Shown in pieces: positions 7,685-15,256 of a DNA stretch of 64,000 nucleotides. Every line of letters begins with the position of its first letter. The stretch's first letter is position 1. Source of the stretch: Verrucomicrobiia bacterium. GTDB lineage: Bacteria; Patescibacteriota; Saccharimonadia; Saccharimonadales; Saccharimonadaceae. Where the stretch lies: NCBI GenBank assembly GCA_035629335.1, contig DASPIB010000001.1, positions 186,001-250,000 of the forward strand, read 5' to 3'. Under the pieces are notes generated by a model that was given only the letters and a program-made list of their open reading frames with translations, was not told the DNA's origin and ran no database searches. The position numbers and the translations under genes were made by a program.

Positions 7685-8608
7685 ATGATCAGCATGCTCA
7701 TGATTCCACAGCATTGGGCTGAATTGAAGCAGATTGGCCCCGACATGGTGGCCAAGGCATTCTTCAACCCCGATAAGGACGCTAAGCTACTCAAAGACGA
7801 AGTACTTGAACATCTGGTTACTTTTGCCTGGAAGGAGCTGAAGCAAGAAGCTAAGCTGCGACACCGGTACGTGATGATCGGGCGAATTGATTGCGCGCCA
7901 TCACTCATCGAGGTGGCGAAACTCGTTCAACGTGCCCGCAGAGATCTTCCGGAAGCAATTGGTTGTTCCGCGGATGATTGGGCGTGGACCTGTCGGCTGG
8001 GCGAAGTGCATCGCCTGAGAACGATTTGGCTGTTTGCCAAAGAGGAATCACCGGACGGTGGGCTCTACGATGCCAAGAGGTTGGCAGAAAAGGTGGTGCT
8101 TGGAGAAATCCAACTTTGGGAGTTTGCGCCGGGCGAAGAGATCGCGGCACTCGAGGTATGTTTCCGAGGGTATCAAAAGCAGCTTCGGGGCCGGATCGAT
8201 GCTTGCAGGCGAGGAGAGGTGCATCAAGCCAAACGACTGGTACAAGAGGTTGAGTTCCTTAGGATTTCATGGGAACAGCTAGGGCTGTCGCATGCTGAGG
8301 TTGAAGAGTGGATTCGTCAGGATGCAGCTGCAAAGGCGCGTTTGATCTTTCATCCTATCCAAAACGATGGCTACCAGATGGTTTTCGACGGCAATTTGCT
8401 AAAGGTACTGCGTCTGCTCGTGAACCATGACATGTCGCCCGAAGAAGCTGGCATCCCGCGCGTTCAACTGATGGCAGCCAAGGAGATCGCTCTGCGGTGG
8501 ATTCAACAGGCACATCAACAGCCGCAGGATAACAACCTGTCGTGGGAGACCTTGATTGATTTCGAAGTTGCGCTGCGTAGCTTGTGCAATCAACTACCCG
8601 CCTCGTAG
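7685..8608 (+). CDS. Protein of unknown function (307 aa), helical
   Basis: Unrecognised. It is soluble, without signal peptide or membrane segment, rich in Glu/Lys/Arg/Leu/Trp and largely helical. Its stretches (for example AEKVVLGEIQLWEFAPGEE) do not match a family I know. The start has a purine-rich GAGAGAGGG upstream but with long spacing; ATG at 7694 is an alternative. It has a canonical promoter and a strong hairpin after the stop, so it is a monocistronic unit. Its codon use is more GC-rich than in the leaderless genes around it. Confidence 0.75.
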   Translation: MISMLMIPQHWAELKQIGPDMVAKAFFNPDKDAKLLKDEVLEHLVTFAWKELKQEAKLRHRYVMIGRIDCAPSLIEVAKLVQRARRDLPEAIGCSADDWAWTCRLGEVHRLRTIWLFAKEESPDGGLYDAKRLAEKVVLGEIQLWEFAPGEEIAALEVCFRGYQKQLRGRIDACRRGEVHQAKRLVQEVEFLRISWEQLGLSHAEVEEWIRQDAAAKARLIFHPIQNDGYQMVFDGNLLKVLRLLVNHDMSPEEAGIPRVQLMAAKEIALRWIQQAHQQPQDNNLSWETLIDFEVALRSLCNQLPAS

Positions 8609-8618
8609 CGCTGTAACG

Positions 8619-8661
8619 CCCTCGGAGTGAATGTCGTTAAAGTACGACATTCCTTCGGGGG
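8619..8661 (+). terminator. Long hairpin after the 7685 gene
   Basis: Two stacked stems (8619-8626 with 8654-8661 and 8629-8637 with 8644-8652) and a 6-base loop; two pairs are G-U if read as plus-strand RNA. No T-run follows. Confidence 0.55.
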
Positions 8662-8709
8662 TGTCGTCATATCTGGAATGATTGCAAAAATAGATAAATA
8701 GTATGTATT

Positions 8710-8739
8710 TTGACCTTGATAGCAAAATGGGTGTACAAT
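8710..8739 (+). promoter_or_regulatory. Promoter TTGACC-18-TACAAT
   Basis: -35 at 8710-8715 and -10 at 8734-8739, 18 bases apart, for the 8817 gene. The leader holds a weak 5-bp hairpin (8753-8767) followed by a T-run, possibly an attenuator. Confidence 0.6.
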
Positions 8740-8816
8740 GCTTCTAGAAACGACACCGCTATGGTGTATCTTGTTTTTTAGTAATTTTAAGTGGGCAAAA
8801 TTGGAATATTTTTGAT

Positions 8817-9407
8817 ATGGAAAAACAATCAGCGGCACCAGATGAACAAGCATGGCAAATGTCAGTGACAAAACAGTTGCTGCAAATGAAACAAGCCCTC
8901 AGCGAGCCAACGGCACGAGGCGCGATTATCGGCAATCACCACGAAGGCCGAGCGGCTGAAGAAATTGCCAACTGGTTGCAAGCAGAGTCAAAGAGAGGTG
9001 ATGGTGGCCGGATTCTACGGATAAATTTAGGCCGGGGAGCGATATTTTCTGCTCTACGTGAAATTACCGACCCCGAAAGTTTTGAGAAAGGGCGCTACGA
9101 AGCTGCAAAACTTCCGCCACGTGATGATCCAACTGAACTGATGGTTGATAGAGTCGCTTTGGTGAGCTTGGCTGCCACTGAAAGCCGCGTCGCCAGTATG
9201 GTGTATTATCTTCGACATCAGCCAACTGGTGAATGGGTGAGTCTGCGCGATGCCGGCGCCGCAATGATTGAGCCAGTTGACTTTGCCAATAGCCCAGCGC
9301 GACAAGAAGCCCTGGATGTGCCAACGGGTGTGGCCGAATGGGCGCCGGAATTTACGGGAGAGTTTGAAGCAAGTTTTGAGCTAAGGAGTGAAAGCAAAGC
9401 AACTTAA
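8817..9407 (+). CDS. Protein of unknown function (196 aa)
   Basis: Unrecognised. The N-terminal third is helical (SVTKQLLQMKQALSE), the middle has a Gly/Arg-rich stretch (RILRINLGRGAIFSALRE), and the C-terminus is acidic and probably flexible. No signal peptide, membrane segment or catalytic motif is evident. It has its own promoter, and a structured stretch leading to tRNA-Arg follows. A minus-strand frame across its start is judged a shadow. Confidence 0.7.
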   Translation: MEKQSAAPDEQAWQMSVTKQLLQMKQALSEPTARGAIIGNHHEGRAAEEIANWLQAESKRGDGGRILRINLGRGAIFSALREITDPESFEKGRYEAAKLPPRDDPTELMVDRVALVSLAATESRVASMVYYLRHQPTGEWVSLRDAGAAMIEPVDFANSPARQEALDVPTGVAEWAPEFTGEFEASFELRSESKAT

Positions 9408-9432
9408 TTCAAAAAGGACCGCTACACTTAAT

Positions 9433-9556
9433 GCGGCGTGTCGTAGTTGTAGCCGCGATTGTCTGTTAACGCGGGGCTGCAATATAAGATGCAGCCGTTA
9501 ACGTTGATAGACAAGGCAAGACCCCTCAAGTGCCACGGCTTGAGAACTTGCCCTCA
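9433..9556 (+). other. Intergenic stretch with successive hairpins before tRNA-Arg
   Basis: Three hairpins can be drawn: GCGGC/GCCGC near 9433-9456; an imperfect stem 9460-9513 built from TGTCT/AGACA, GTTAAC/GTTAAC and GGCTGC/GCAGCC; and 9515-9552 with nested GGCAAG/CTTGCC and CTCAAG/CTTGAG. No protein frame is evident. It could be the 3' region of the preceding unit or a small RNA. The last hairpin overlaps the -35 of the tRNA promoter. Confidence 0.3.
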
Positions 9557-9568
9557 ATCTGTTATATT
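9540..9568 (+). promoter_or_regulatory. Promoter of tRNA-Arg(UCG): TTGAGA-17-TATATT
   Basis: -35 at 9540-9545 and -10 at 9563-9568, separated by 17 bases; the predicted start is about 5 bases before the mature tRNA. Confidence 0.65.
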
Positions 9569-9579
9569 GAAAGAAGTAT

Positions 9580-9656
9580 GCACCCGTAGCTCAGCGGATT
9601 AGAGTACTTGGCTTCGAACCAAGTGGTCGCTGGTTCGAATCCAGCCGGGTGTACCA
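9580..9656 (+). tRNA. tRNA-Arg (anticodon UCG)
   Basis: Complete cloverleaf. The acceptor stem GCACCCG pairs with CGGGTGT; the anticodon stem CTTGG/CCAAG holds loop CTTCGAA with anticodon TCG; the T-loop is TTCGAAT; the CCA end is encoded. It has its own promoter and terminator. Confidence 0.95.
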
Positions 9657-9674
9657 GGTTTTATATTAGCTCTA

Positions 9675-9715
9675 TTAACCCCTCTCAGTTACGCTAGCTG
9701 GGAGGGTTAATTTTT
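9675..9715 (+). terminator. Intrinsic terminator after tRNA-Arg(UCG)
   Basis: The inverted repeat TTAACCC...GGGTTAA with CTCAG/CTGGG inside, followed directly by TTTTTG. Confidence 0.85.
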
Positions 9716-9845
9716 GTCAGATATTGTCAGCGAGATTCAAGAATTCGAGGAAGAAATGCGCTCAAGTTATTATTGAAACCGCCACACTTTAGGTGTTATT
9801 ATTAAAAATAGTTCCAATTTTCCGACTTTCTACTCTGGAGAAGCG

Positions 9846-10187
9846 ATGCTTTTCAAAGGCCAAAGTGAAGTTGAACGGTCAGAAAACCGTGCTGCTTGGC
9901 TGAAGTGGCGAGCTAGCTGTGCGCACAAGCCAACTGTAACTTTCGCTAACCAATTCGTTCAGCTGCTCGAAGAGGGTATCAGCCAACATGGCTTGAACCT
10001 GGACATAATCTTCGTCTCAGCCTTGAGAACTGCTGGATCGGAAGACCTCCCTCGCGTGGAGGTTGAGAAGGTAATTCAGCACGTCGGTGCCTATTGGTAC
10101 TTTGGAAACGAACTGAGTGCCTGGGCGAGTGGACGCGACTTGTTTGCGCCTGAGCCCGCAAAGCAGCTCATTGGAACCGGCCGCTAA
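9846..10187 (+). CDS. Small protein of unknown function (113 aa)
   Basis: ATG with GGAG seven bases upstream. A soluble, partly helical protein, Trp-rich at the N-terminus (AAWLKWRASC), not recognised. TTGAAA, 17 bases, TTATTA upstream (9766-9794 region) could be its promoter. It is a single-gene unit between the terminator of one tRNA-Arg and the gene for the other. Its stop codon lies inside a small GC-rich hairpin, directly before the terminator. Confidence 0.65.
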   Translation: MLFKGQSEVERSENRAAWLKWRASCAHKPTVTFANQFVQLLEEGISQHGLNLDIIFVSALRTAGSEDLPRVEVEKVIQHVGAYWYFGNELSAWASGRDLFAPEPAKQLIGTGR

Positions 10188-10200
10188 TCAGCGGCCTCCC

Positions 10201-10246
10201 TGTCCCAGGCGTATCTCCCGAAATGCGCCTGGGACACCTTATTTTT
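10201..10246 (+). terminator. Intrinsic terminator of the 9846 gene
   Basis: An 11-bp stem (10201-10211 with 10226-10236), then a T-rich run ending TTATTTTT. Confidence 0.8.
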
Positions 10247-10311
10247 AAAAATCTAACTTTCATAGCAACTTGCATAACGGCGTGGTTATTGATAAGCTTC
10301 GAAATAGATAC

Positions 10312-10389
10312 GCGCCTGTAGCTCAGTCTGGATAGAGCGTTGGTTTCCGGTACCAAAGGCCAGGGGTTCGAATCCCTTCAGGCGTACCA
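10312..10389 (+). tRNA. tRNA-Arg (anticodon CCG)
   Basis: The acceptor GCGCCTG pairs with CAGGCGT; the anticodon stem TTGGT/ACCAA holds loop TTCCGGT with anticodon CCG; the T-loop is TTCGAAT; the CCA end is encoded. It lies about 650 bases from a second arginine tRNA with a different anticodon. Confidence 0.95.
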
Positions 10390-10399
10390 CACGAGAGTT

Positions 10400-10424
10400 A
10401 AAAGCCGCTTCGAGGCGGCTTTTT
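10400..10424 (+). terminator. Intrinsic terminator after tRNA-Arg(CCG)
   Basis: The GC-rich 8-bp stem AAAGCCGC/GCGGCTTT with a short loop, then T4. Confidence 0.85.
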
Positions 10425-10451
10425 GTGCGCACTAGGTGCTATACTAGAATC

Positions 10452-10904
10452 ATGAAAAACTCATTAAAATACGTGCTTCTTATAGGTTTGATTGCCGGGT
10501 TGGTGCTGGCGCTAGTGAAATCGTTTATTGCAAACAGCATGATGGGCGTGCTGCCATTCTTAACCTTAGTTGTTCAGCTAGGGGCGACGGTGGCAATTGG
10601 GCTCGCGACGGCACAATTATTGAAGGCCTGGGTGGCCAATGCCCAGCTGGTTTCGGTGTTTGCACTGCTATTTTTGTATGCTGGTTCTAACTTACTGCTC
10701 TTTACCCAAATCGCTCATTATATGCTGTATCTCTTGCTGGCCGGTGTGCTTTCAGCGGGGTTATTCTATAGCAGCGACCGCTTCTTTAATGATTTGCCCA
10801 TTAAACAAAATAAAGCCACAATTGCCGCAGTGGCGTTTGTGGTGTGGCTGATTATTTGTGCGGCGCTAGGGCCGGTCATTACCCGATTGGTGTGGAATGA
10901 CTAA
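10452..10904 (+). CDS. Small integral membrane protein (150 aa)
   Basis: About five hydrophobic helices fill the whole length (for example YVLLIGLIAGLVLALV near the N-terminus and AAVAFVVWLIICAALG near the C-terminus), separated by short polar turns. No family recognised. The start at 10452 is preferred because TATACT (10440-10445) ends exactly 6 bases before it; an upstream in-frame start would lie in the tRNA terminator. It is leaderless and monocistronic. Confidence 0.72.
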   Translation: MKNSLKYVLLIGLIAGLVLALVKSFIANSMMGVLPFLTLVVQLGATVAIGLATAQLLKAWVANAQLVSVFALLFLYAGSNLLLFTQIAHYMLYLLLAGVLSAGLFYSSDRFFNDLPIKQNKATIAAVAFVVWLIICAALGPVITRLVWND

Positions 10905-11064
10905 GCAGCGGCTGAATAAATAATCATACAAGGTGAATATTCACGACTGCATATCTTCTAAATTGATACTTCGCTTGGCCGGCCTACCCGAGCTTATCTG
11001 TTGACAAGAGTACGCGTAGGCGATATATTTGATAGGTCCAATTTTTGAGGCGAAGGGAAGCAAG

Positions 11065-11385
11065 GTGAAAGAGTATTCTCTTGCTGAAGTTGTCTACGCA
11101 ATGTTTGGGCTCGATCTGAGTGGCCAGCCTAACTTTAGCACCACCATCGTTGATGATCTACTTGGCTCAAGCGAGTCTGACCTGGAGAAGCGCGTGGCAC
11201 TTTGCCGGGCAAGGGTTCTTCAGAGGTACCCAGGTCTTAAGGGGTTGGAGATCCCGGCCGACTTCAAGAATGCTTATAACCCGCAGCGATTCAGCAGCAA
11301 CCGCCACCAGAGCGATACGAATCTCCACAAGAGGGTCTGGCTTCAGGCTCAAATGAACAATTTCGGTAATTCATTCCAGTTTTAG
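11065..11385 (+). CDS. Small protein of unknown function (106 aa)
   Basis: GTG start at 11065 with GAAGGGAAG upstream; a TTG at 11029 in the same frame is possible but lacks a ribosome site. The product is soluble, with an N-terminal helical segment (YSLAEVVYAMFGLDLSG) and a basic, Asn/Gln-rich C-terminus. No family recognised. It ends 24 bases before a large hairpin shared with the convergent gene. Confidence 0.6.
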   Translation: MKEYSLAEVVYAMFGLDLSGQPNFSTTIVDDLLGSSESDLEKRVALCRARVLQRYPGLKGLEIPADFKNAYNPQRFSSNRHQSDTNLHKRVWLQAQMNNFGNSFQF

Positions 11386-11409
11386 CCAAACCTAGAGGTC
11401 CCATCGACC

Positions 11410-11451
11410 GGCCCGTTTCTGCTTCTTGCATTTAAGAAGGAGGAACGGGCC
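11410..11451. terminator. Bidirectional hairpin between convergent genes
   Basis: GGCCCGTT/AACGGGCC closes an inner CTTCTT/AAGAAG stem. It lies between the stop codons at 11385 and 11456 and can serve both strands. Confidence 0.6.
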
Positions 11452-11455
11452 TTAA

Positions 11456-11893
11456 CTATAGTTCCTGCACCTGAATCTCTGTCTGCTCTGACGGCGGATA
11501 ATCCTCGATGAATTCCTGGTAAATCGTGGAATTATAACCTTGCATAAACAAATAGATAAGCAGCGTCACTCCTATTATGCTCAGCGCGTTCAAAGCAATC
11601 CCGATGGTATTGAGCACTGGGCGAGTAGTCTTTTTGATATTAATAAGCCCAACAATCAGGCCAGGAATGGCGAAAAAGAAGCCAATAACAAACACAGAAT
11701 AGAAAATAGAAAAGAGGCCAAGAATAAAAGAGGTTGCCGTTAGCGTATCGGCGGGTTTCTTGGTGGATTTTTGTGGTTGAGGACCTTCGACGCCCAGTGA
11801 GGTGGGCTCTTGAGTTGGTTTTTCTTGATTCAAGTAATTGCTCCAGATAAGTACTAGTATAGTAGCAAGAAAAACGGGGGCGGTCCATTGCAA
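11456..11893 (-). CDS. Membrane protein, DUF4190-like
   Basis: An N-terminal hydrophobic segment, a polar linker rich in Pro/Lys/Thr, then two helices typical of DUF4190: FILGLFSIFYSVFVIGFFFA leading to a GLINIKK turn, and NTIGIALNALSIIG. An acidic tail follows. Function unknown; members are small membrane proteins of many Gram-positive-type bacteria. The start is uncertain: the frame opens with TTG at 11893, just after a stop, and no ATG or GTG gives the same N-terminus. Confidence 0.65.
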   Translation of the reverse strand: MQWTAPVFLATILVLIWSNYLNQEKPTQEPTSLGVEGPQPQKSTKKPADTLTATSFILGLFSIFYSVFVIGFFFAIPGLIVGLINIKKTTRPVLNTIGIALNALSIIGVTLLIYLFMQGYNSTIYQEFIEDYPPSEQTEIQVQEL

Positions 11894-11916
11894 TCAACAG
11901 TAAAAAATGCTACTAT
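11888..11916 (+). promoter_or_regulatory. Promoter of tRNA-Lys: TTGCAA-17-TACTAT
   Basis: -35 at 11888-11893 and -10 at 11911-11916 with 17-base spacing, about 18 bases before the mature tRNA. It overlaps the first codons of the divergent membrane protein gene. Confidence 0.65.
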
Positions 11917-11934
11917 CGATTCGTTAGTTATTCC

Positions 11935-12011
11935 GGGCCAGTAGCTCAGCCGGTTAGAGCACCTGCCTCTTAAGCAGGGTGTCGTGGGTTCGAGCCCCAC
12001 CTGGCCCTCCA
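11935..12011 (+). tRNA. tRNA-Lys (anticodon CUU)
   Basis: The acceptor GGGCCAG pairs with CTGGCCC; the anticodon stem CCTGC/GCAGG holds loop CTCTTAA with anticodon CTT; the T-loop is TTCGAGC; the CCA end is encoded. A degenerate copy of its 3' end plus terminator recurs at 12987-13030. Confidence 0.95.
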
Positions 12012-12025
12012 GGATATTATTTTAC

Positions 12026-12051
12026 AAAAGGACTTCTTCGGAAGTCTTTTT
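12026..12051 (+). terminator. Intrinsic terminator after tRNA-Lys
   Basis: The stem GGACTTC/GAAGTCT with a TTCG tetraloop, flanked by AAAA and TTTTT. Confidence 0.85.
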
Positions 12052-12065
12052 GTTATGATAAGGAT

Positions 12066-12968
12066 ATGAGTAGCAACCAAATTCTCCCTCCAGGTTTAAG
12101 AGAGACTATCGAACACGAATTGTCCTGCCAAATATCGAATCTCGAACTTATAAACGGTAAGGGTGAAGTTAACATTATCTACAAAATTGAAAGTACTGCA
12201 GGTAAGTTCATCCTTCGCCTTAATGACAGTAATGAATATGATCGTTTCAAAAAAGAAGTCTGGTGCTATGAGTATACAGCGAAAGTTGGGGTAAATGGGC
12301 CCCGAGTATTTATGATTGGAACATATAATGACAAGGTATTCATGGTCCTGGAATATATAGAAGGGGGAAATGGTAAAGGGATAGTTTCTACTCCTGGATT
12401 ATGGAGAGAATTAGGTAGTGTATTGCGCATCATTCATAGAATACCCGTAAGAGGTTTTGGTGAAAAGATCGAAGATATTACAAGTGGTACCCTTGATGAC
12501 TGGCAGGTGTATATAAGATCTAATCTTGCGGCTCTAGACGACGAATACCTTATAGCTAAGCTCATCATTAACGATGATTCAATAAAGAATATCAAAGAAA
12601 AGCTCAAGCTGCTACTCCGTAAAGACTTTGTATTCGGACTTAATCATGGTGACTTTTCTTTAGCCAACACGATAGCAAACGATAAAGGCGTTTATGTCAT
12701 TGACTGGGGCTCCGCAGAAGCCCATATCGTGCCTCATCATGATTTTTCCGTAATACTTGACGAAAGCCTCGACAAGACGTCGCAAGAATTTGAAGCATTT
12801 ATTGACGGATATGGTGTTACACTTGAAGAATTCCGAGTGATGAGTGAAGAGATTGAAACGCTGCAACTTCTTGAATCTTTGGATAAATTGCGATGGGCGC
12901 TTGATAAGGCTCCACATAGAGTCGACCATTATACCCGACAATTTAGTAAGTTTGTTGAGCGACTCTAG
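12066..12968 (+). CDS. Aminoglycoside/choline-kinase-like phosphotransferase
   Basis: A protein-kinase-like fold small-molecule kinase. The N-lobe has IIYKIES (about residues 37-43) and KFILRLND with the ATP-binding lysine. The C-lobe has the catalytic loop HGDFSLAN (194-201) and the metal-binding DWG (213-215), which reads DWE or DWD in most relatives. The substrate cannot be told: candidates are choline, ethanolamine, a sugar or an antibiotic. TATGAT ends 6 bases before the ATG at 12066. Codon use is richer in AGA, ATA and other A/T-rich codons than in its neighbours. It lies between the tRNA-Lys 3' end and a degenerate copy of that end, which suggests acquisition at the tRNA. Confidence 0.82.
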   Translation: MSSNQILPPGLRETIEHELSCQISNLELINGKGEVNIIYKIESTAGKFILRLNDSNEYDRFKKEVWCYEYTAKVGVNGPRVFMIGTYNDKVFMVLEYIEGGNGKGIVSTPGLWRELGSVLRIIHRIPVRGFGEKIEDITSGTLDDWQVYIRSNLAALDDEYLIAKLIINDDSIKNIKEKLKLLLRKDFVFGLNHGDFSLANTIANDKGVYVIDWGSAEAHIVPHHDFSVILDESLDKTSQEFEAFIDGYGVTLEEFRVMSEEIETLQLLESLDKLRWALDKAPHRVDHYTRQFSKFVERL

Positions 12969-12986
12969 TTGCGATAACAACTACAA

Positions 12987-13030
12987 TGGTCCTCCAGAAA
13001 TTATTAAAAGACTTCTTCGTGGAGTCTTTA
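12987..13030 (+). repeat. Degenerate copy of the tRNA-Lys 3' end and terminator
   Basis: 12987-12997 (TGGTCCTCCAG) matches 12002-12012 (TGGCCCTCCAG) at 10 of 11 positions. What follows resembles the tRNA terminator, including GACTTCTTCG and a closing GAGTCTTTA with T-run, after a 5-base gap. It is also the terminator of the APH-like gene. The arrangement looks like an attachment-site duplication or a decayed tandem tRNA. Confidence 0.5.
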
Positions 13031-13150
13031 TTTTATTAAAAGTCATAAACGATGATTCCGATGGTCATTTGCAAGGAGAATTCTAAAGGGGCATCTTCAG
13101 TTCTAAACTACCCAAAACAGCCTATCTATCTTATAATGTCTGCTAGATAT

Positions 13151-13963
13151 ATGAAAATCTCAAACATATTTAGCCGCCGTAACCGTATTTTGCTGCGCGA
13201 ATTGGTGGTGACAGATTTTAAGTTACGATACCAGGGGTCGGCACTGGGGTATCTTTGGTCATTATTAAAGCCGCTATTCTTGTTTGCAATTTTGTATGTG
13301 GTTTTCGATCAGTTCTTGCGGCTCGGCCGGGATGTTGAACACTTCCCAGTGTACCTACTGCTTGGCGTGGTGCTATGGAGCTTTTTTACAGAGGCAACGA
13401 CTAATGGCCTTCAGTCAATTATTAATCGCGGTGCCTTGATTCGTAAGATTAACTTTCCAAAATATATTATTGTTATTTCCGGTACGATTTCTTCGCTAAT
13501 CAATCTTGGCCTGAACTTAATTGTCGTTTTTATTTTTCTTTTAATTGCTGGTATTCCGGTGGGCATAGAGGGGCTGCTTATCTTTCCTCTTATTGCGGAG
13601 CTGTATATTTTTGCGCTGGGCATTGCTTTCTTTTTAGCAGCCCTCAATGTAAAATACCGCGACACCGGGCATTTGTGGGAAATTTTTTTGCAAGCGGCCT
13701 TTTATGCCACTCCTATTTTGTATCCGCTGCAAATGGTGATCAGCGAGAGCGCATCCACGGCAACGGTGCTTCTGCTGAACCCCGTCGCCCAAGTGGTGCA
13801 GGATATCCGCTATGTGCTTGTTACCCAAAAAGATGCGATAACGGTCTGGAACTACGTGGGCGGCTGGAAAGTTTTTATCCCCTTTATTATTGTAGTGATC
13901 GTTACTTTAGTCGCGGCGCTTTACTTTAAAAGACATTCACGACGCTTTGCGGAGGAAATATAG
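13151..13963 (+). CDS. wzm: ABC-2 permease for polysaccharide export (Wzm-like)
   Basis: Membrane subunit of an ABC exporter for lipid-linked glycans. Six hydrophobic segments follow a basic N-terminus with the family motif FKLRYQGSALGYLWSLLKPL; near the end LNVKYRDTGHLWEIFLQA and the TPILYP turn are also typical. TATAAT (13132-13137) lies 13 bases before the ATG at 13151, which gives the usual 270 residues; longer frames reach back to the terminator region. The next gene begins immediately after its stop and encodes the ATPase partner. Confidence 0.92.
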   Translation: MKISNIFSRRNRILLRELVVTDFKLRYQGSALGYLWSLLKPLFLFAILYVVFDQFLRLGRDVEHFPVYLLLGVVLWSFFTEATTNGLQSIINRGALIRKINFPKYIIVISGTISSLINLGLNLIVVFIFLLIAGIPVGIEGLLIFPLIAELYIFALGIAFFLAALNVKYRDTGHLWEIFLQAAFYATPILYPLQMVISESASTATVLLLNPVAQVVQDIRYVLVTQKDAITVWNYVGGWKVFIPFIIVVIVTLVAALYFKRHSRRFAEEI

Positions 13964-15187
13964 ATGGCCGATACCCCAGAACCAGTGGTAATAGTTGAAA
14001 ATCTTACCAAACATTTTAAAATTCCACTTGAATCGAGTAGTGGCATTAAACAAAAGCTCATTAATGCTCTGAAGGGCCGAAAAGGCTACCGCGAATTCAC
14101 TCCGCTCAAAAGCATCTCCTTTACGGTGAACCGAGGCGATTTTTTCGGGATTGTTGGTCGTAACGGCAGCGGTAAAAGCACACTATTAAAGACTTTAGCC
14201 GGGATATATAACCCAGACGAAGGGCAAGTGCACGTTAATGGGAAGCTGGTGCCGTTTATTGAATTAGGGGTGGGATTTAATCCGGAACTTACCGGCCGCG
14301 AGAATGTCTTTTTGAATGGAGCACTGCTTGGTTTTTCGCGACGCGAAATGGAAAGCATGTACGATGAAATTGTTGACTTTGCTGAGCTACACGATTTTAT
14401 GGAAGAGCGGCTGAAGAATTACTCGAGCGGCATGCAGGTGCGATTAGCTTTTTCGATCGCAATTCGAGCTAAAGGTGATGTGCTGCTGCTCGATGAAGTG
14501 CTGGCGGTTGGTGACGAAGCTTTTCAGCAGAAATGTTATCGTTATTTTAGCAGTTTAAAACACGAAAAACGTACCGTTATTTTGGTATCGCACGACATGG
14601 CGGCCATTGAGAAATTTTGTAATAAAGCGGTGTTACTTGAAAACGGCCATATTGTAAAAATGGGGTCTTCGCGAGAAATTGGACAGATGTATAGCGACCT
14701 CTTTACCCATGAGATAGCTGACGATATTGAAAAAGAAAATGCCAAGCAGGCCAGCATATCCGGCATTAAGCACCAAAGCCTCAAAAGCGTCAACTTTTCG
14801 GTAACGCCAACCATTGCAAAGGACACCGTTGTCGCACTCGAGCCGTTTGCCGTGCAAGTAGAAATTATATCTGCGGTAGCCGTTCCGAAGGCTGGTTTTA
14901 GTATAAGTATTGTCAATTCTCAGGGAGTGGTGGTTATTTCCGCCGGGGCTGGCGGGCAGGAAGAAGTGCCGCTTTTACTAAAAGAAGGCAAGAATGTCAT
15001 TGAATTTGTGATTCAGGAAAATATTTTAAACGATGATACGTATGCCATCGACGCAATTATGGAGTACTATACTTCTGAAAGCGTTATAGCCTACCAAAAA
15101 ACCAATGCCGCTCACTTTTCGGTAAAAGGCATTAAGCTAAGAAAGCATGCCTTGACCCACCCCCGCATTAGCGTAAAAGTTGAATGA
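13964..15187 (+). CDS. wzt: ABC transporter ATPase with glycan-binding C-terminal domain (Wzt-like)
   Basis: Drives polysaccharide export with the preceding permease. Walker A is GRNGSGKS (residues 65-72), the signature is YSSGMQ, and Walker B is DVLLLDEVLAVGDEA. After about residue 255 comes a beta-rich domain of some 145 residues, as in Wzt proteins that recognise the modified end of their O-polysaccharide before export; this predicts a capped glycan. The ATG follows the wzm stop directly, with GGAGGAAAT as ribosome site inside the end of wzm. Confidence 0.93.
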   Translation: MADTPEPVVIVENLTKHFKIPLESSSGIKQKLINALKGRKGYREFTPLKSISFTVNRGDFFGIVGRNGSGKSTLLKTLAGIYNPDEGQVHVNGKLVPFIELGVGFNPELTGRENVFLNGALLGFSRREMESMYDEIVDFAELHDFMEERLKNYSSGMQVRLAFSIAIRAKGDVLLLDEVLAVGDEAFQQKCYRYFSSLKHEKRTVILVSHDMAAIEKFCNKAVLLENGHIVKMGSSREIGQMYSDLFTHEIADDIEKENAKQASISGIKHQSLKSVNFSVTPTIAKDTVVALEPFAVQVEIISAVAVPKAGFSISIVNSQGVVVISAGAGGQEEVPLLLKEGKNVIEFVIQENILNDDTYAIDAIMEYYTSESVIAYQKTNAAHFSVKGIKLRKHALTHPRISVKVE

Positions 15188-15256
15188 TGCAATAAGAAGG
15201 GCAGTGTATGGTAGGGCAAGGACAACAAAAGTAATCAGCGGGTATAGCAAGTTAAG

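Noticed and set aside
8590-8871. Minus-strand 93-codon frame over the promoter and start of the 8817 gene
   Set aside because: It covers a long terminator hairpin and a consensus promoter on the other strand and has no start signals.
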